The notes beneath the pieces were generated by a model. That model was not told where the DNA came from and searched no databases. It saw nothing but the letters and a program-made list of their open reading frames with translations. From Candidatus Methanomethylicus sp. (lineage in GTDB: Archaea > Thermoproteota > Methanomethylicia > Methanomethylicales > Methanomethylicaceae), in assembly GCA_028683025.1 (NCBI GenBank), contig JAJRAB010000089.1, forward strand, positions 1 through 25,770: DNA of 25,770 nt. Direction: 5' to 3'. Positions 1-7,422 of the stretch are shown here, one piece after another (position 1 is the stretch's first letter; each line of letters starts with the position of its first letter). A program made the translations under genes and the position numbers.

Positions 1-377
1 CTATTTTAAAGTCTTACCGAAACCAGGCAAGCGCTATTCTCGCACTTGAAGAGAAGGTAAGGGTGGAGAAAGAGCGGGATCTGATAAAGAAACTGGCAAG
101 GCAGGGACTCCTTAATGAAGAGGCAGTGCTTGATAACATTCTGGGTCTTAACGTTGATGATATTTTGGAACGAAGGCTTCAGACCATTATCCTAAAGCTG
201 AGACTTGCAGCAACAACCTATCAAGCGCGGCAATTGATTACCCACGGTCACATTAGCATTGGCGAGAGGAGAGTTACTTCGCCAGGTTACCTTGTGAGCA
301 GAGATGAGGAACAGGGCATCCGGTGCGCCATAACCATGGCTGCAGCACCAGAACCTGCAACAGCAAGGGGGGCATAA
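1..377 (+). CDS. rps4: Small ribosomal subunit protein uS4, 5'-truncated by the window edge
   Basis: Primary 16S-rRNA-binding protein needed early in 30S assembly. The frame is open from base 3 (I-L-K-S-Y-R-N-Q-A-S-A...), so the gene begins before the window and the GTG at 63 is an internal Val, not a start. The visible part carries the S4 RNA-binding signature: an E-R-R-L-Q-T-I core, then Q-A-R-Q-L-I-x-H-G-H-I and R-R-V-T-S-P-x-Y-L-V. The C-terminus ends in a short Ala/Pro-rich tail (A-A-A-P-E-P-A-T-A-R-G-A), a common variable end. It is followed three bases later by uS11, the usual archaeal uS13-uS4-uS11-rpoD order. Identity is secure; only the N-terminal part is missing. Confidence 0.95.
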   Translation, partial: ILKSYRNQASAILALEEKVRVEKERDLIKKLARQGLLNEEAVLDNILGLNVDDILERRLQTIILKLRLAATTYQARQLITHGHISIGERRVTSPGYLVSRDEEQGIRCAITMAAAPEPATARGA

Positions 378-380
378 TGA

Positions 381-782
381 ATGTCACGCATGGACAAAGG
401 AATGAAATGGGGAATAGCTAACATTTACAGCTCTTACAATAACACAATAGTCCATATTACTGATCTGACCGGCGCAGAAACAGTCGCCTTCCAATCTGGA
501 GGGCGAATCGTAAAGGCAGACCGAGAGAAGCCTTCGCCCTATGCAGCAATGGTCTCAGCCACGAGGGCTGCCCAGGAAGCTCTAGAGAAAGGCATAAGCG
601 GCATCCACATTAAAGTTCGGGCACCAGGAGGACACAAGAGCAAGACTCCAGGTCCAGGCGCACAAGCCGCAATCAGAGCTCTTGCCAGAGCAGGTATGCT
701 CATTGGAAGGATCGAGGACGTCACCCCCATTCCGCATGATACCACCCGAAGACCTGGTGGCAGAAGAGGAAGGAGGGTCTAA
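381..782 (+). CDS. rps11: Small ribosomal subunit protein uS11
   Basis: 30S platform protein contacting 16S rRNA near the mRNA exit/E site. The 133-residue product has the family core: an N-terminal W-G-I-A-N-I-Y-S-S-Y-N-N-T-I-V-H-I-T-D stretch, then A-A-M-V-S-A-T-R-A-A and the I-K-V-R-A-P-G-G-H loop. It ends in the basic R-R-P-G-G-R-R-G-R-R tail typical of archaeal uS11. The ATG lies three bases after the uS4 stop, with a purine-rich AAGGGGGG run upstream, so it is translated as part of the same operon. Length is normal for archaea. Confidence 0.97.
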   Translation: MSRMDKGMKWGIANIYSSYNNTIVHITDLTGAETVAFQSGGRIVKADREKPSPYAAMVSATRAAQEALEKGISGIHIKVRAPGGHKSKTPGPGAQAAIRALARAGMLIGRIEDVTPIPHDTTRRPGGRRGRRV

Positions 783-785
783 GCA

Positions 786-817
786 AAGAAGGCTTAAATA
801 GCCTTCTTCAATTTTTA
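786..817 (+). terminator. Hairpin plus T-rich tail between uS11 and rpoD
   Basis: AAGAAGGCT (786-794) and AGCCTTCTT (800-808) form a perfect 9-bp stem with a 5-nt TAAAT loop, followed by CAATTTTT. It could be a terminator or attenuator within the operon. Archaeal termination depends mainly on the T-run, so its strength is uncertain. The sequence that follows (TTTTAAAATTAA, about 813-824) also looks like a TATA box, so the gap may mark the end of one transcript and the start of another. Confidence 0.4.
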
Positions 818-824
818 AAATTAA
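813..824 (+). promoter_or_regulatory. Possible TATA element for rpoD
   Basis: An AT-only block TTTTAAAATTAA lies 22-34 bases before the rpoD ATG and just after the hairpin. Placement would give a very short leader. This is weak evidence from composition and position only. Confidence 0.3.
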
Positions 825-846
825 AAATTCAGGAGTTGTTTGTTAC

Positions 847-1653
847 ATGGACGTTGAGATTCTCGGCACGACCGAAGGGCAACTTAGGGTCATTATACGC
901 AACGTTGAGCCAGCCTTCGTCAATGCAATACGCAGGATTGTGATGGCAGAGATCCCAATTCCGGCCATCGAGAAAGTCTATATTGCCGAGAACACAGGCG
1001 TCCTTTATGATGAAATTATTGCCCATAGGCTTGGCCTCGTTCCATTAAAAGGCGGAGAAGCACTCATCCATCCGTCAGAATGTGACTGCGATGGGAAGGG
1101 CTGCTCAAAATGCGAATCCATACTTACCCTTGAGGTTGAGGCAACAGAAGACCACTTCTTAGTCTATTCTGGCAGGCTTAAGGCCGAAGGCTCAGTTTTT
1201 CCGTGCAATAATGAAATCCCAATTGTGGAGCTGAATCAGGGCCAACGTCTCACACTTGAAGCCCATGCTCGATTAGGTACAGCCAAGGAGCATGCCAAGT
1301 GGCAGCCTGTATCCGTTGCAACCGTAAAGTACGAACCCATCGTAAAGATCGATATGAAGTCATGTGATCTGTGTGGGCTCTGTGTTGAAGAGTGCCCGAA
1401 GAAGATCTTGGCAGCCAACGGAAAGAACTTGATAGTGACTTCACTGTGGGATTGCACCCTGTGCAAAGTCTGCGAGAGCATCTGCCCGAAGGGTGCAGTA
1501 AACATATCCTATAATGCTAATAATTCTATGCTCATGCTGGAAAGCACCGGATCAATGCCAAATGAGGAACTGGTGCTGGCAGCCTGTGATATTGTTTCGA
1601 ATAAATGTTCAATGTTAAGAAATGCTTTGAAAGAATTACCGGAGGCACCGTAA
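847..1653 (+). CDS. rpoD: DNA-directed RNA polymerase subunit D (Rpo3) with two 4Fe-4S cluster motifs
   Basis: Archaeal counterpart of bacterial alpha and eukaryotic RPB3; it dimerises with Rpo11 to nucleate RNAP assembly. The 268-residue protein shows the alpha-like dimerisation domain at the N-terminus (P-A-F-V-N-A-I-R-R-I, E-N-T-G-V-L-Y-D-E, A-H-R-L-G-L-V-P). A C79-x-C81-x4-C86-x2-C89 zinc-type motif follows. The inserted ferredoxin-like domain (about 165-225) has two complete C-x2-C-x2-C-x3-C(P) motifs: C173/176/179/183 and C203/206/209/213. Some archaea keep one, both or neither of these clusters; here both look intact. The next gene begins immediately after its stop. Confidence 0.97.
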   Translation: MDVEILGTTEGQLRVIIRNVEPAFVNAIRRIVMAEIPIPAIEKVYIAENTGVLYDEIIAHRLGLVPLKGGEALIHPSECDCDGKGCSKCESILTLEVEATEDHFLVYSGRLKAEGSVFPCNNEIPIVELNQGQRLTLEAHARLGTAKEHAKWQPVSVATVKYEPIVKIDMKSCDLCGLCVEECPKKILAANGKNLIVTSLWDCTLCKVCESICPKGAVNISYNANNSMLMLESTGSMPNEELVLAACDIVSNKCSMLRNALKELPEAP

Positions 1654-2019
1654 ATGGTTAAAAGAACTCTACCGACTAATCCCAAGACACGACACCTGAT
1701 TAAGGTACTGAGAAGAGCGTCAAGATCAAATAACGCAGGAATATGGCGAGAGCTATCTGACTCGCTTTCCATACCTTCGAGAAAGAGGGTATCGATCAAC
1801 CTAAGCAAGATCGACAAACTCGCGAATGAGGGGGAATTCGTTGCGATCCCAGGAAAAGTCCTTGGGTTTGGAAACCTTACGAAGAAAGTGGATGTCGCAG
1901 CCTTATCTTTCAGCCAAGCTGCAAAGGAAAAAATTGCACAGGCAGGTGGAAAGGCAGTATCCTTGGAAGTACTCCTGAACCTCAACCCGAGGGGCCGTGC
2001 TGTAAAGATCCTAAGGTGA
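1654..2019 (+). CDS. rpl18e: Large ribosomal subunit protein eL18
   Basis: 50S protein shared by archaea and eukaryotes. The 121-residue sequence has the hallmark K-T-N-P-x-T-R-H-L-type start (here P-T-N-P-K-T-R-H-L-I), a central V-A-I-P-G-K-V-L-G-x-G segment, and A-L-S-F-S-Q-A-A-K-E-K-I near the C-terminal half. The ATG follows the rpoD stop directly, and GGAGG sits 8 bases upstream inside the end of rpoD. Position between rpoD and uL13 is the standard archaeal arrangement. Confidence 0.96.
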   Translation: MVKRTLPTNPKTRHLIKVLRRASRSNNAGIWRELSDSLSIPSRKRVSINLSKIDKLANEGEFVAIPGKVLGFGNLTKKVDVAALSFSQAAKEKIAQAGGKAVSLEVLLNLNPRGRAVKILR

Positions 2020-2024
2020 TTATG

Positions 2025-2462
2025 ATGACCAACCCAATTTACATAGACGGAACGAATCTGCGATTTGGAAGGGTGGCTTCCAACGTAGCAAAGCAGTTGA
2101 TTAATGGGAATTATGTTGTAGTTGTTAATGTTGAGAAGATGATCGTCTCCGGCAGCAAAGCCTCAGTCATGAGCAAGTATTCAAGATGGATGGGATTAAG
2201 GACCTACAAGAACCCCGAAGAAGTGGGTCCGAAGCACCACCGATCACCAGACAGGCTGCTGTTCTATTCCATAAGGGACATGTTGCCAAAAGCACCTAGC
2301 GGGAAGGAAGCTCTAAAACGCCTTAAGGTGTATCTTGGCGTCCCTGATGAACTGAAGAGCGTATCTCTGCAAAAGATTGAAGGAGCCGACCTAAAGACAC
2401 TGAAAGGTAATTACATGGTTCTAGAGGAAGTATCAAGAAACCTAGGATGGGCTGTTCAATGA
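2025..2462 (+). CDS. rpl13: Large ribosomal subunit protein uL13
   Basis: 50S assembly protein. The Y-I-D-G-T-N-L-R-F-G-R-V-A-S opening, the V-V-N-V-E-K-M-I-V-S-G-S-K segment and the R-S-P-D-R-L-L-F-Y-S-I-R-D-M-L-P-K block are diagnostic. Start choice: a GTG at 2016 and ATGs at 2022 and 2025 are in frame. The GGTGAT at 2015-2020 sits 4 bases before ATG 2025, the same spacing seen before rpoE1 here, so I prefer 2025; 2022 is nearly as good. The gene overlaps the uS9 start by ATGA at 2459-2462. Confidence 0.95.
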   Translation: MTNPIYIDGTNLRFGRVASNVAKQLINGNYVVVVNVEKMIVSGSKASVMSKYSRWMGLRTYKNPEEVGPKHHRSPDRLLFYSIRDMLPKAPSGKEALKRLKVYLGVPDELKSVSLQKIEGADLKTLKGNYMVLEEVSRNLGWAVQ

Positions 2463-2863
2463 GCGAAAAAATCGTTGTTGTTAGCGGTAAACGAAAGACT
2501 GCCGTAGCCAGAGCTGTTGCCTACAGCGGAAATGGCAAGGTTTTCATAAATGATGTACCCCTTGAGCTGATGCGACCTGAGGTGGTGAAGCTAAAGATAG
2601 AAGAACCTGTCTTGGTGGCTGGCAAGGACTTTGCAAATACCGTTGATGTTCATATTAAGATAGAAGGCGGAGGAATGATGGGCCAAGCCGAAGCCGCCCG
2701 CGTCGTAGTATCCAACGCTTTGGCTGAATTCGGAGGAGAGGAGATCCGGAGGAGGCTCATGGAATATGATAGGCGAATGCTTGTCGAAGACCCCCGAAGG
2801 ACTGAGCCTAAGAAATTCGGTGGCCACAGCGCAAGAAGAAGAAAGCAAAAATCCTACAGATAA
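2459..2863 (+). CDS. rps9: Small ribosomal subunit protein uS9
   Basis: 30S protein whose basic C-terminal tail reaches the P-site tRNA. The family core is visible: V-S-G-K-R-K-T-A-V-A-R-A near the N-terminus, V-D-V-H-I-K-I-E-G-G-G-M-M-G-Q-A-E-A-A-R in the middle, and the C-terminal D-P-R-R-T-E-P-K-K-F-G-G-x-x-A-R-R-R-K-Q-K-S-Y-R tail. An in-frame ATG exists at 2447, but the ATG at 2459 overlaps the uL13 stop (ATGA) and starts M-S-E-K-I-V-V-V, matching the usual family start. Expected length 134. Confidence 0.96.
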   Translation: MSEKIVVVSGKRKTAVARAVAYSGNGKVFINDVPLELMRPEVVKLKIEEPVLVAGKDFANTVDVHIKIEGGGMMGQAEAARVVVSNALAEFGGEEIRRRLMEYDRRMLVEDPRRTEPKKFGGHSARRRKQKSYR

Positions 2864-2878
2864 GGTGGAAAACAAAAA

Positions 2879-3097
2879 ATGATTATTCCTGTCCGCTGCT
2901 TTACCTGCGGCAAAGTGATAGCCGATAAATGGGAGCCGTTCAAGGAAGCTTTATCGAAGGGCGAAAACCCTGCGTTGGCCCTCGATTCGCTTGGGATCAA
3001 AAGGTATTGCTGCAGAAGGATATTCCTCGCACATGTGGAACTGATCGATGAATCTTTAAAATTCTCGATCCACGGAAAAGAAGAAGGAAAAATATAA
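2879..3097 (+). CDS. rpoN: DNA-directed RNA polymerase subunit N (Rpo10)
   Basis: Small zinc-binding RNAP subunit equivalent to eukaryotic RPB10, sitting near the Rpo3/Rpo11 platform. The 72-residue product starts M-I-I-P-V-R-C-F-T-C-G-K and has the atypical zinc site of the family: C-x2-C at the N-terminus and the paired cysteines in K-R-Y-C-C-R-R. A GGTGG lies 11 bases ahead of the ATG. In many archaea rpoK and often enolase follow it; neither is present before uS2 here. Confidence 0.97.
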   Translation: MIIPVRCFTCGKVIADKWEPFKEALSKGENPALALDSLGIKRYCCRRIFLAHVELIDESLKFSIHGKEEGKI

Positions 3098-3099
3098 AA
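3091..3099 (+). promoter_or_regulatory. Candidate TATA box for uS2
   Basis: AATATAAAA, overlapping the rpoN stop codon and preceded by a purine-rich GAAGGAAA that would serve as BRE, lies about 52 bases ahead of the uS2 ATG. Spacing allows a transcription start near 3120. The uS2 and MEMO genes may therefore have a promoter of their own in addition to read-through. Confidence 0.4.
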
Positions 3100-3150
3100 G
3101 GTAAAGTTGGTTTCACCAAAGTTACATTACAATCACAGGTAGGATAATTC

Positions 3151-3804
3151 ATGGCAACACTCGAAACTGCCGATCTGTTAATACCCCTTGAGGTATACCT
3201 CGCAGCCGGTATTCATATCGGCACTCATGTTAAAACAAACGACATGCGTCCATTCATATATCGGGTAAGGCCTGATGGTCTTTATGTGCTCGATGTGAGG
3301 AAGACTGACGAAAGAATAAGAACTTCATCCAAGTTTATTGCAAGGTTCAAGGCAGAAAAAGTTTATTCTGCATCCGCAAGGCAATACGGCTTTAAGCCTG
3401 TTGAGAAATTCTCTTCATTGATAGGCGGGAAGTCACTGACTGGTCGATTTATCCCAGGCACTTTTACTAATCCAAAGCTATCTAACTATGCAGAACCGGA
3501 CCTGCTGATCGTAACCGATCCAAGAGCTGATTGGCAGGCTATGGTTGAAGCAGCTGAGGTTGGAATTCCAGTTCTGGGATTCTGCGATACAGATAATCGA
3601 TCCCAGCTCATGGATCTTGTGATCCCAATAAACAACAAAGGGAGAAAATCGCTGGCATTGGCCTATTGGCTCTTAGCAAGGCAAGTCCTGAGGGAAAGGG
3701 GCGAACTTGGACCAACTGCTGAGCTTCCGGCATCCATCGAAGACTTCGAATCCAAGATGCTAGTTGCTGAAGAGGAGTATGGCGAATATGAACTTGAGGG
3801 ATAG
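3151..3804 (+). CDS. rps2: Small ribosomal subunit protein uS2
   Basis: 30S protein of the archaeal/eukaryotic SA type. The 217-residue product carries the family segments A-G-I-H-I-G-T-H-V-K-T-N-D-M, F-I-Y-R-V-R-P-D-G-L-Y-V-L-D-V-R-K-T-D-E-R, the R-F-I-P-G-T-F-T-N-P block and L-I-V-T-D-P-R-A-D. The acidic C-terminus (E-E-E-Y-G-E-Y-E) is normal. Its 3' end overlaps the start of the MEMO gene by 17 bases, indicating translational coupling. Confidence 0.97.
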   Translation: MATLETADLLIPLEVYLAAGIHIGTHVKTNDMRPFIYRVRPDGLYVLDVRKTDERIRTSSKFIARFKAEKVYSASARQYGFKPVEKFSSLIGGKSLTGRFIPGTFTNPKLSNYAEPDLLIVTDPRADWQAMVEAAEVGIPVLGFCDTDNRSQLMDLVIPINNKGRKSLALAYWLLARQVLRERGELGPTAELPASIEDFESKMLVAEEEYGEYELEG

Positions 3805-4636
3805 GCGTCCCCAAGTTTCTAACTCTTTTTATGAAGGAAAAGTTGAATCGTTAAGTAAACAGATCGAATGGTGCTTCCTGCACCAGGTGGGTCCAGGCAA
3901 ACTCCCGAGCAAGCCAACCTCCTCAAGCCGTTCAATTACAGCCATTGTTTCTCCACATGCTGGCTACGTTTATTCTGGACCGATAGCTGCCCACGGTTAC
4001 CTTGAGCTCTCTAAAGAACCAGTTCCAGAGATTATCGTAGTGATAGGGCCCAACCATACTGGCATGGGTGCAGGAGTTTCGGTATGGGGAGGTGGCGAAT
4101 GGGAATTACCGTTCGGTAAAATTCAGATAGATAGGGTTATGGCAAAGTCCTTGGCCTGCTCAGGCATTGCCGAGGTTGATGAGACGGCACATCTTTACGA
4201 ACATTCGATCGAAGTCCAGTTGCCATTTCTCCAGTATTTGTATGGCAGCAATTTTAAACTGATCCCCATATGCATGATGCTACAGGATGCAGGAACATCC
4301 ATTGAGCTGGGATTGGGTTTGGCAGAGATGTTGAAAGGCAAATCGGCTCTAGTTGTGGCAAGCACGGACTTTTCGCATTATGTGCCCTATGCAATGGCCT
4401 ACAAAAAGGATGCAATGGTCAGCGAAGCTATCCTAAGCATGGATCCACTTAAGGTTGGGAAGGTTGTAAGGGAAGAAAGGATTACCATGTGCGGTCCCGG
4501 TCCGGTTATGGCTGCCATGGCATTTTCAGTTGAACGAGGCGCAAAGTCCTTCAGAAAGTTGTGTTATGCCACCTCGGGGGATACCTCTGGAGATAAGGAT
4601 GCCGTTGTCGGGTATGGCTCATTCTGCTTTTTCTGA
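3788..4636 (+). CDS. MEMO1 family protein
   Basis: Member of the MEMO family, a fold related to class III non-haem iron dioxygenases (LigB), with an undefined archaeal function. Diagnostic segments: R-R-P-Q-V-S-N-S-F-Y-E-G at the N-terminus, S-P-H-A-G-Y-V-Y-S-G, V-I-G-P-N-H-T-G-M-G, and near the C-terminus M-C-G-P-G-P-V and S-G-D-T-S-G-D. The two His-containing motifs supply the metal-like site. ATG 3788 is preferred because GAGGAG lies 10 bases upstream and the family begins close to R-R-P; ATG 3779 is possible. In many archaea this gene sits between uS2 and the mevalonate kinase/IPK genes, as here, which hints at a link to isoprenoid metabolism but does not prove one. Confidence 0.93.
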   Translation: MNLRDRRPQVSNSFYEGKVESLSKQIEWCFLHQVGPGKLPSKPTSSSRSITAIVSPHAGYVYSGPIAAHGYLELSKEPVPEIIVVIGPNHTGMGAGVSVWGGGEWELPFGKIQIDRVMAKSLACSGIAEVDETAHLYEHSIEVQLPFLQYLYGSNFKLIPICMMLQDAGTSIELGLGLAEMLKGKSALVVASTDFSHYVPYAMAYKKDAMVSEAILSMDPLKVGKVVREERITMCGPGPVMAAMAFSVERGAKSFRKLCYATSGDTSGDKDAVVGYGSFCFF

Positions 4637-4704
4637 ATGATTGACTGCTTATCCTACCTCGCAGAGAAAGGATTAATCATCCTAAACAGCACTAATATAG
4701 ATTG

Positions 4705-5553
4705 ATGAAGATGACAAAGACAAGGATCAGCCTCTCTGTTCCCTTCACATTGCCAATCCTGGGCGAAGCTTTCATAGGCACGGGCAACCCCCTGCTGTCT
4801 GCTGCACTCGACCTGCCCCTGAACATTTCTGTTCAAATAGAGGATTCGGCAGTGCCCGATATCCCTATCCGATCGCCGAAAATTAGGAAGGTGCTAGAAC
4901 GGTATCTCATTTCCCATGGGATTGGAGGAAAATATACGATATCTACTCCAATGATCGATCCCTCGGATTATGACTATGTCAGCGCCTCAGCTCTCTTGTT
5001 TCTTTCAAGTACTGAGGAGGCTCAGATCGATGCGCCATCACTATTGAACAAGGTTGATGGGAAATCTTTCATAACTCTTTCCCGGGCGTTGACTTCGCTG
5101 TCGGGAGGTTTTGTTGTAAGCAGGAAGGGTGAAGGCCTGATATCCCTTGAAGGCGCAATAGATGCGCATGTGCACCTGAAGCGCCTGCCCAGACGAAGTG
5201 GAATTCAGCGGAAAGTGACCCTTTTCTCAGAATCGTTTCCAGAACTTGCAGATCCCTTATGGCACCTATTGGGTCACCTTGTCCTGGATGGATGCGAGGC
5301 GGTGCGGAATGGGGATACTGAAAAACTCGGCAGGCTCATGGAGCTGGAGAACCGTTTGGCCCATTCCATGGGGCTATTGACCTTGGGCGACCTGCGTCGG
5401 ATAGCCAAGCATGTTTCATCCTTCGGTGGGAAAGTAATCTGTTCCGAATCATTCGTTGGAGAGCTTATATTGGCACCCAACAATTCCTTGTCCTCCTGCC
5501 ATGAGCGTTATAGCTTCACCTCTGATGGAGTGAGTGAGATTGGCACCAGTTGA
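4705..5553 (+). CDS. Degenerate GHMP-kinase-like protein in the mevalonate kinase position
   Basis: Occupies the slot of mevalonate kinase (mvk) ahead of IPK and IPP isomerase. The 282-residue product resembles archaeal MVK end to end: an N-terminal L-G-E-A-F-I-G-T-G-N-P-L-L-S-A-A-L-D-L segment aligns with the G-E-H-A-V-V-Y-G start, L-S-G-G-F-V-V with the T-F-G-G-x-V strand, and P-E-L-A-D-P-L...G-R-L-M-E-L-E-N-R-L with the MVK C-terminal helices. The motifs that bind ATP and catalyse are lost. The glycine-rich P-I-G-S-G-L-G-S-S-A loop reads P-M-I-D-P-S-D-Y-D-Y-V-S-A-S-A. The catalytic Asp upstream of T-F-G-G falls on Arg in my by-eye alignment. The C-terminal G-A-G-G-G-G reads S-E-S-F-V-G-E. 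Starts at ATG 4705 or 4711; an in-frame TAA at 4693-4695 excludes longer forms. It is either a kinase with a remodelled site or a non-catalytic relative; the frame itself is intact. Confidence 0.7.
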   Translation: MKMTKTRISLSVPFTLPILGEAFIGTGNPLLSAALDLPLNISVQIEDSAVPDIPIRSPKIRKVLERYLISHGIGGKYTISTPMIDPSDYDYVSASALLFLSSTEEAQIDAPSLLNKVDGKSFITLSRALTSLSGGFVVSRKGEGLISLEGAIDAHVHLKRLPRRSGIQRKVTLFSESFPELADPLWHLLGHLVLDGCEAVRNGDTEKLGRLMELENRLAHSMGLLTLGDLRRIAKHVSSFGGKVICSESFVGELILAPNNSLSSCHERYSFTSDGVSEIGTS

Positions 5554-6313
5554 TTTTGTAATAAAGTTCGGGGGTAGTGCAATTACCCATAAGGAATTGC
5601 CCCTGACTCCAAACCTCGAGGTAATCCGGCGTATGGCTCTTGAGCTTTCCGAAGGAATCAAGCCAGGGAAGCGGCTTGTGCTCATCCACGGAGGTGGATC
5701 TTTCGGCCATTATGAAGCCCTGAAGTACCTTAAGGATAACCAGATCTCAGATCCATTGGGCATAGCTGCAGTCAGAGGATCGATGCTTGCCCTTACAAAG
5801 ATAATCACCGACTCTTTTCTTGCGACCGGTCTTCCCGTATTTGCGATTACGCCTTCAAGTTGCATCATCCTTGAGGATGGAAAATTTAACTGCGCAAAAT
5901 TCTTCCTGGAACCAGTCGAGAGATGCCTTGACGGCGGTTTAATTCCCATGCTGGGGGGTGATGTGGTTTTCGATAGGTCAGGTAGCACCCGTATTCTTTC
6001 TGGGGACACACTAGCCCAGCAGCTGGCACTGAATCTGGATGCTGGAATGCTTGCTTTTGGCACCGATGTGGATGGAATAATGATCAATGGGCAGCTTGTC
6101 CACAAGGTTGCCCTGGAAGAAATAGCAAAATATTCGAAGATGATTGGGAGCCGTGCAGGCGATGTGACCGGCGGCATGGCGGGGAAGGTGCGCGAGATTG
6201 GGAACTACCTTTCAAAGGGCGGAAAGCATGCTCTAATTTTTAATGCGACAAAACCTTTATTGCTGAAAAAGCTCTTGTTGGGTGAAAAAGTCGAAGGCAC
6301 ATATATTGGTTAG
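5540..6313 (+). CDS. ipk: Isopentenyl phosphate kinase
   Basis: Phosphorylates isopentenyl phosphate to IPP in the archaeal (modified) mevalonate pathway; an amino-acid-kinase-fold enzyme. Seen: F-V-I-K-F-G-G-S-A-I-T at the N-terminus, L-I-H-G-G-G-S-F-G-H with the family's substrate-binding His (about residue 57), then G-D-V-V-F-D, I-L-S-G-D-T-L-A-Q-Q-L-A, F-G-T-D-V-D-G-I and D-V-T-G-G-M-A-G-K-V. A GTG at 5534 is in frame, but GGAGTGA (5527-5533) sits 6 bases before TTG 5540, giving M-A-P-V-D-F; I prefer 5540. The gene overlaps the preceding GHMP-like gene by 14 bases. Length about 257 is normal. Confidence 0.95.
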   Translation: MAPVDFVIKFGGSAITHKELPLTPNLEVIRRMALELSEGIKPGKRLVLIHGGGSFGHYEALKYLKDNQISDPLGIAAVRGSMLALTKIITDSFLATGLPVFAITPSSCIILEDGKFNCAKFFLEPVERCLDGGLIPMLGGDVVFDRSGSTRILSGDTLAQQLALNLDAGMLAFGTDVDGIMINGQLVHKVALEEIAKYSKMIGSRAGDVTGGMAGKVREIGNYLSKGGKHALIFNATKPLLLKKLLLGEKVEGTYIG

Positions 6314-6339
6314 CGGTTAGGTTAGTTGGTGAACCCCCA

Positions 6340-7422
6340 GTGATATCAGATCGTAAACTCTCCCATCTTGAGATTTGCCGCGACCGCAATGTAGGATCAA
6401 GAGGCAAACCGACCCATTTGGCAGATGTTGAGCTTATCCATTGTGCCATGCCTGAGCTCAATATTGACGATGTTAAGCTCTCAGCCAACCTATTCGGGAA
6501 AAGCCTGCGTGCTCCGGTCCTAATATCTGCGATGACCGGTGGTCATCCTGCAACAAAAAAGGTGAATGAGAATTTAGCTAAGGCTGCGGATGAACTGGGG
6601 CTTGGCATCTGCATTGGGAGCCAACGCGCAGCTATTGAAGACAGCAGGATGGAAGATAGTTTCCGGATAGTCAGAGAAGTGTCGGATAAGCTGCTTGTGA
6701 TTGGGAATATTGGGGCAGCACAGTTATTGGATGATAATGCCGTAAATATTGCTGAACGGTCATTGGCAATGGTGGATGCAGATGCCCTAGCAGTTCATCT
6801 GAACCCGCTTCAGGAATTGGTTCAGCCCGAGGGCGATACAAGGTACAAAGGAATTTTGAAGAATCTCAAAAAAATTGTAAAGTCCCTAAAGAAACCTGTC
6901 ATGGTTAAAGAGACAGGATGCGGCATATCCAGGGAAGTAGCCAGATCCCTTGCCTCTACAAGCATCGCAGCCATTGATATTTCAGGCGTTGGCGGCACCA
7001 GTTGGGCTGCCGTAGAGCATTACAACGCCCAGCTTCGAGGAGACAAATTCAAATCAGAAGTGGCTGATACCATGTGGGATTGGGGTATCCCCACAGCCAT
7101 GGCTGTCTGCGAAGTAGCCTCCTTGGGATGTGGCATTCCGATTATTGCTTCAGGAGGCATAAATAATGGCTTGGATATGGCAAAATGTATTGCCCTAGGC
7201 GCAAGCTACGTGGGTGTTGCCAGACCAATTCTATTGCAGGCTTTTGAAAGCCATATTGCAGTTTCATCAAAACTTGAAAGGATGGTCCATGAGTTGATTA
7301 TAAGTACCCTTCTTACGGGATGCAAATCAGTGGAAGAGCTCCAAAGAGTTCCCAAGGTCATTGGGGGAGACCTGCTTAACTGGGTCAACCAGCGGGGTCT
7401 GGCGGTGGTCAAGGGTGCTTGA
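6340..7422 (+). CDS. fni: Type 2 isopentenyl-diphosphate delta-isomerase (FMN-dependent)
   Basis: Interconverts IPP and DMAPP using reduced FMN; TIM-barrel enzyme. The 360-residue product shows the family blocks H-L-A-D-V-E-L-I-H, S-A-M-T-G-G-H, I-G-S-Q-R-A-A-I-E, L-A-V-H-L-N-P-L-Q-E-L-V-Q-P-E-G-D, V-K-E-T-G-C-G-I-S, I-S-G-V-G-G-T-S-W and A-S-G-G-I-N-N-G-L-D with A-L-G-A-S-Y-V-G-V-A-R, the FMN-phosphate-binding end of the barrel. The GTG start at 6340 has GGTGAA 6-7 bases upstream. It overlaps the GGPP synthase start by 8 bases, so the two steps are co-translated. Confidence 0.96.
   Translation: MISDRKLSHLEICRDRNVGSRGKPTHLADVELIHCAMPELNIDDVKLSANLFGKSLRAPVLISAMTGGHPATKKVNENLAKAADELGLGICIGSQRAAIEDSRMEDSFRIVREVSDKLLVIGNIGAAQLLDDNAVNIAERSLAMVDADALAVHLNPLQELVQPEGDTRYKGILKNLKKIVKSLKKPVMVKETGCGISREVARSLASTSIAAIDISGVGGTSWAAVEHYNAQLRGDKFKSEVADTMWDWGIPTAMAVCEVASLGCGIPIIASGGINNGLDMAKCIALGASYVGVARPILLQAFESHIAVSSKLERMVHELIISTLLTGCKSVEELQRVPKVIGGDLLNWVNQRGLAVVKGA

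Noticed and set aside
1509..1985. Long minus-strand frame opposite rpoD and eL18
   Set aside because: Shadow of two well-supported ribosomal/RNAP genes; its translation has no recognisable features. The same applies to the other antisense frames over r-protein, ipk, infB and DHH genes.
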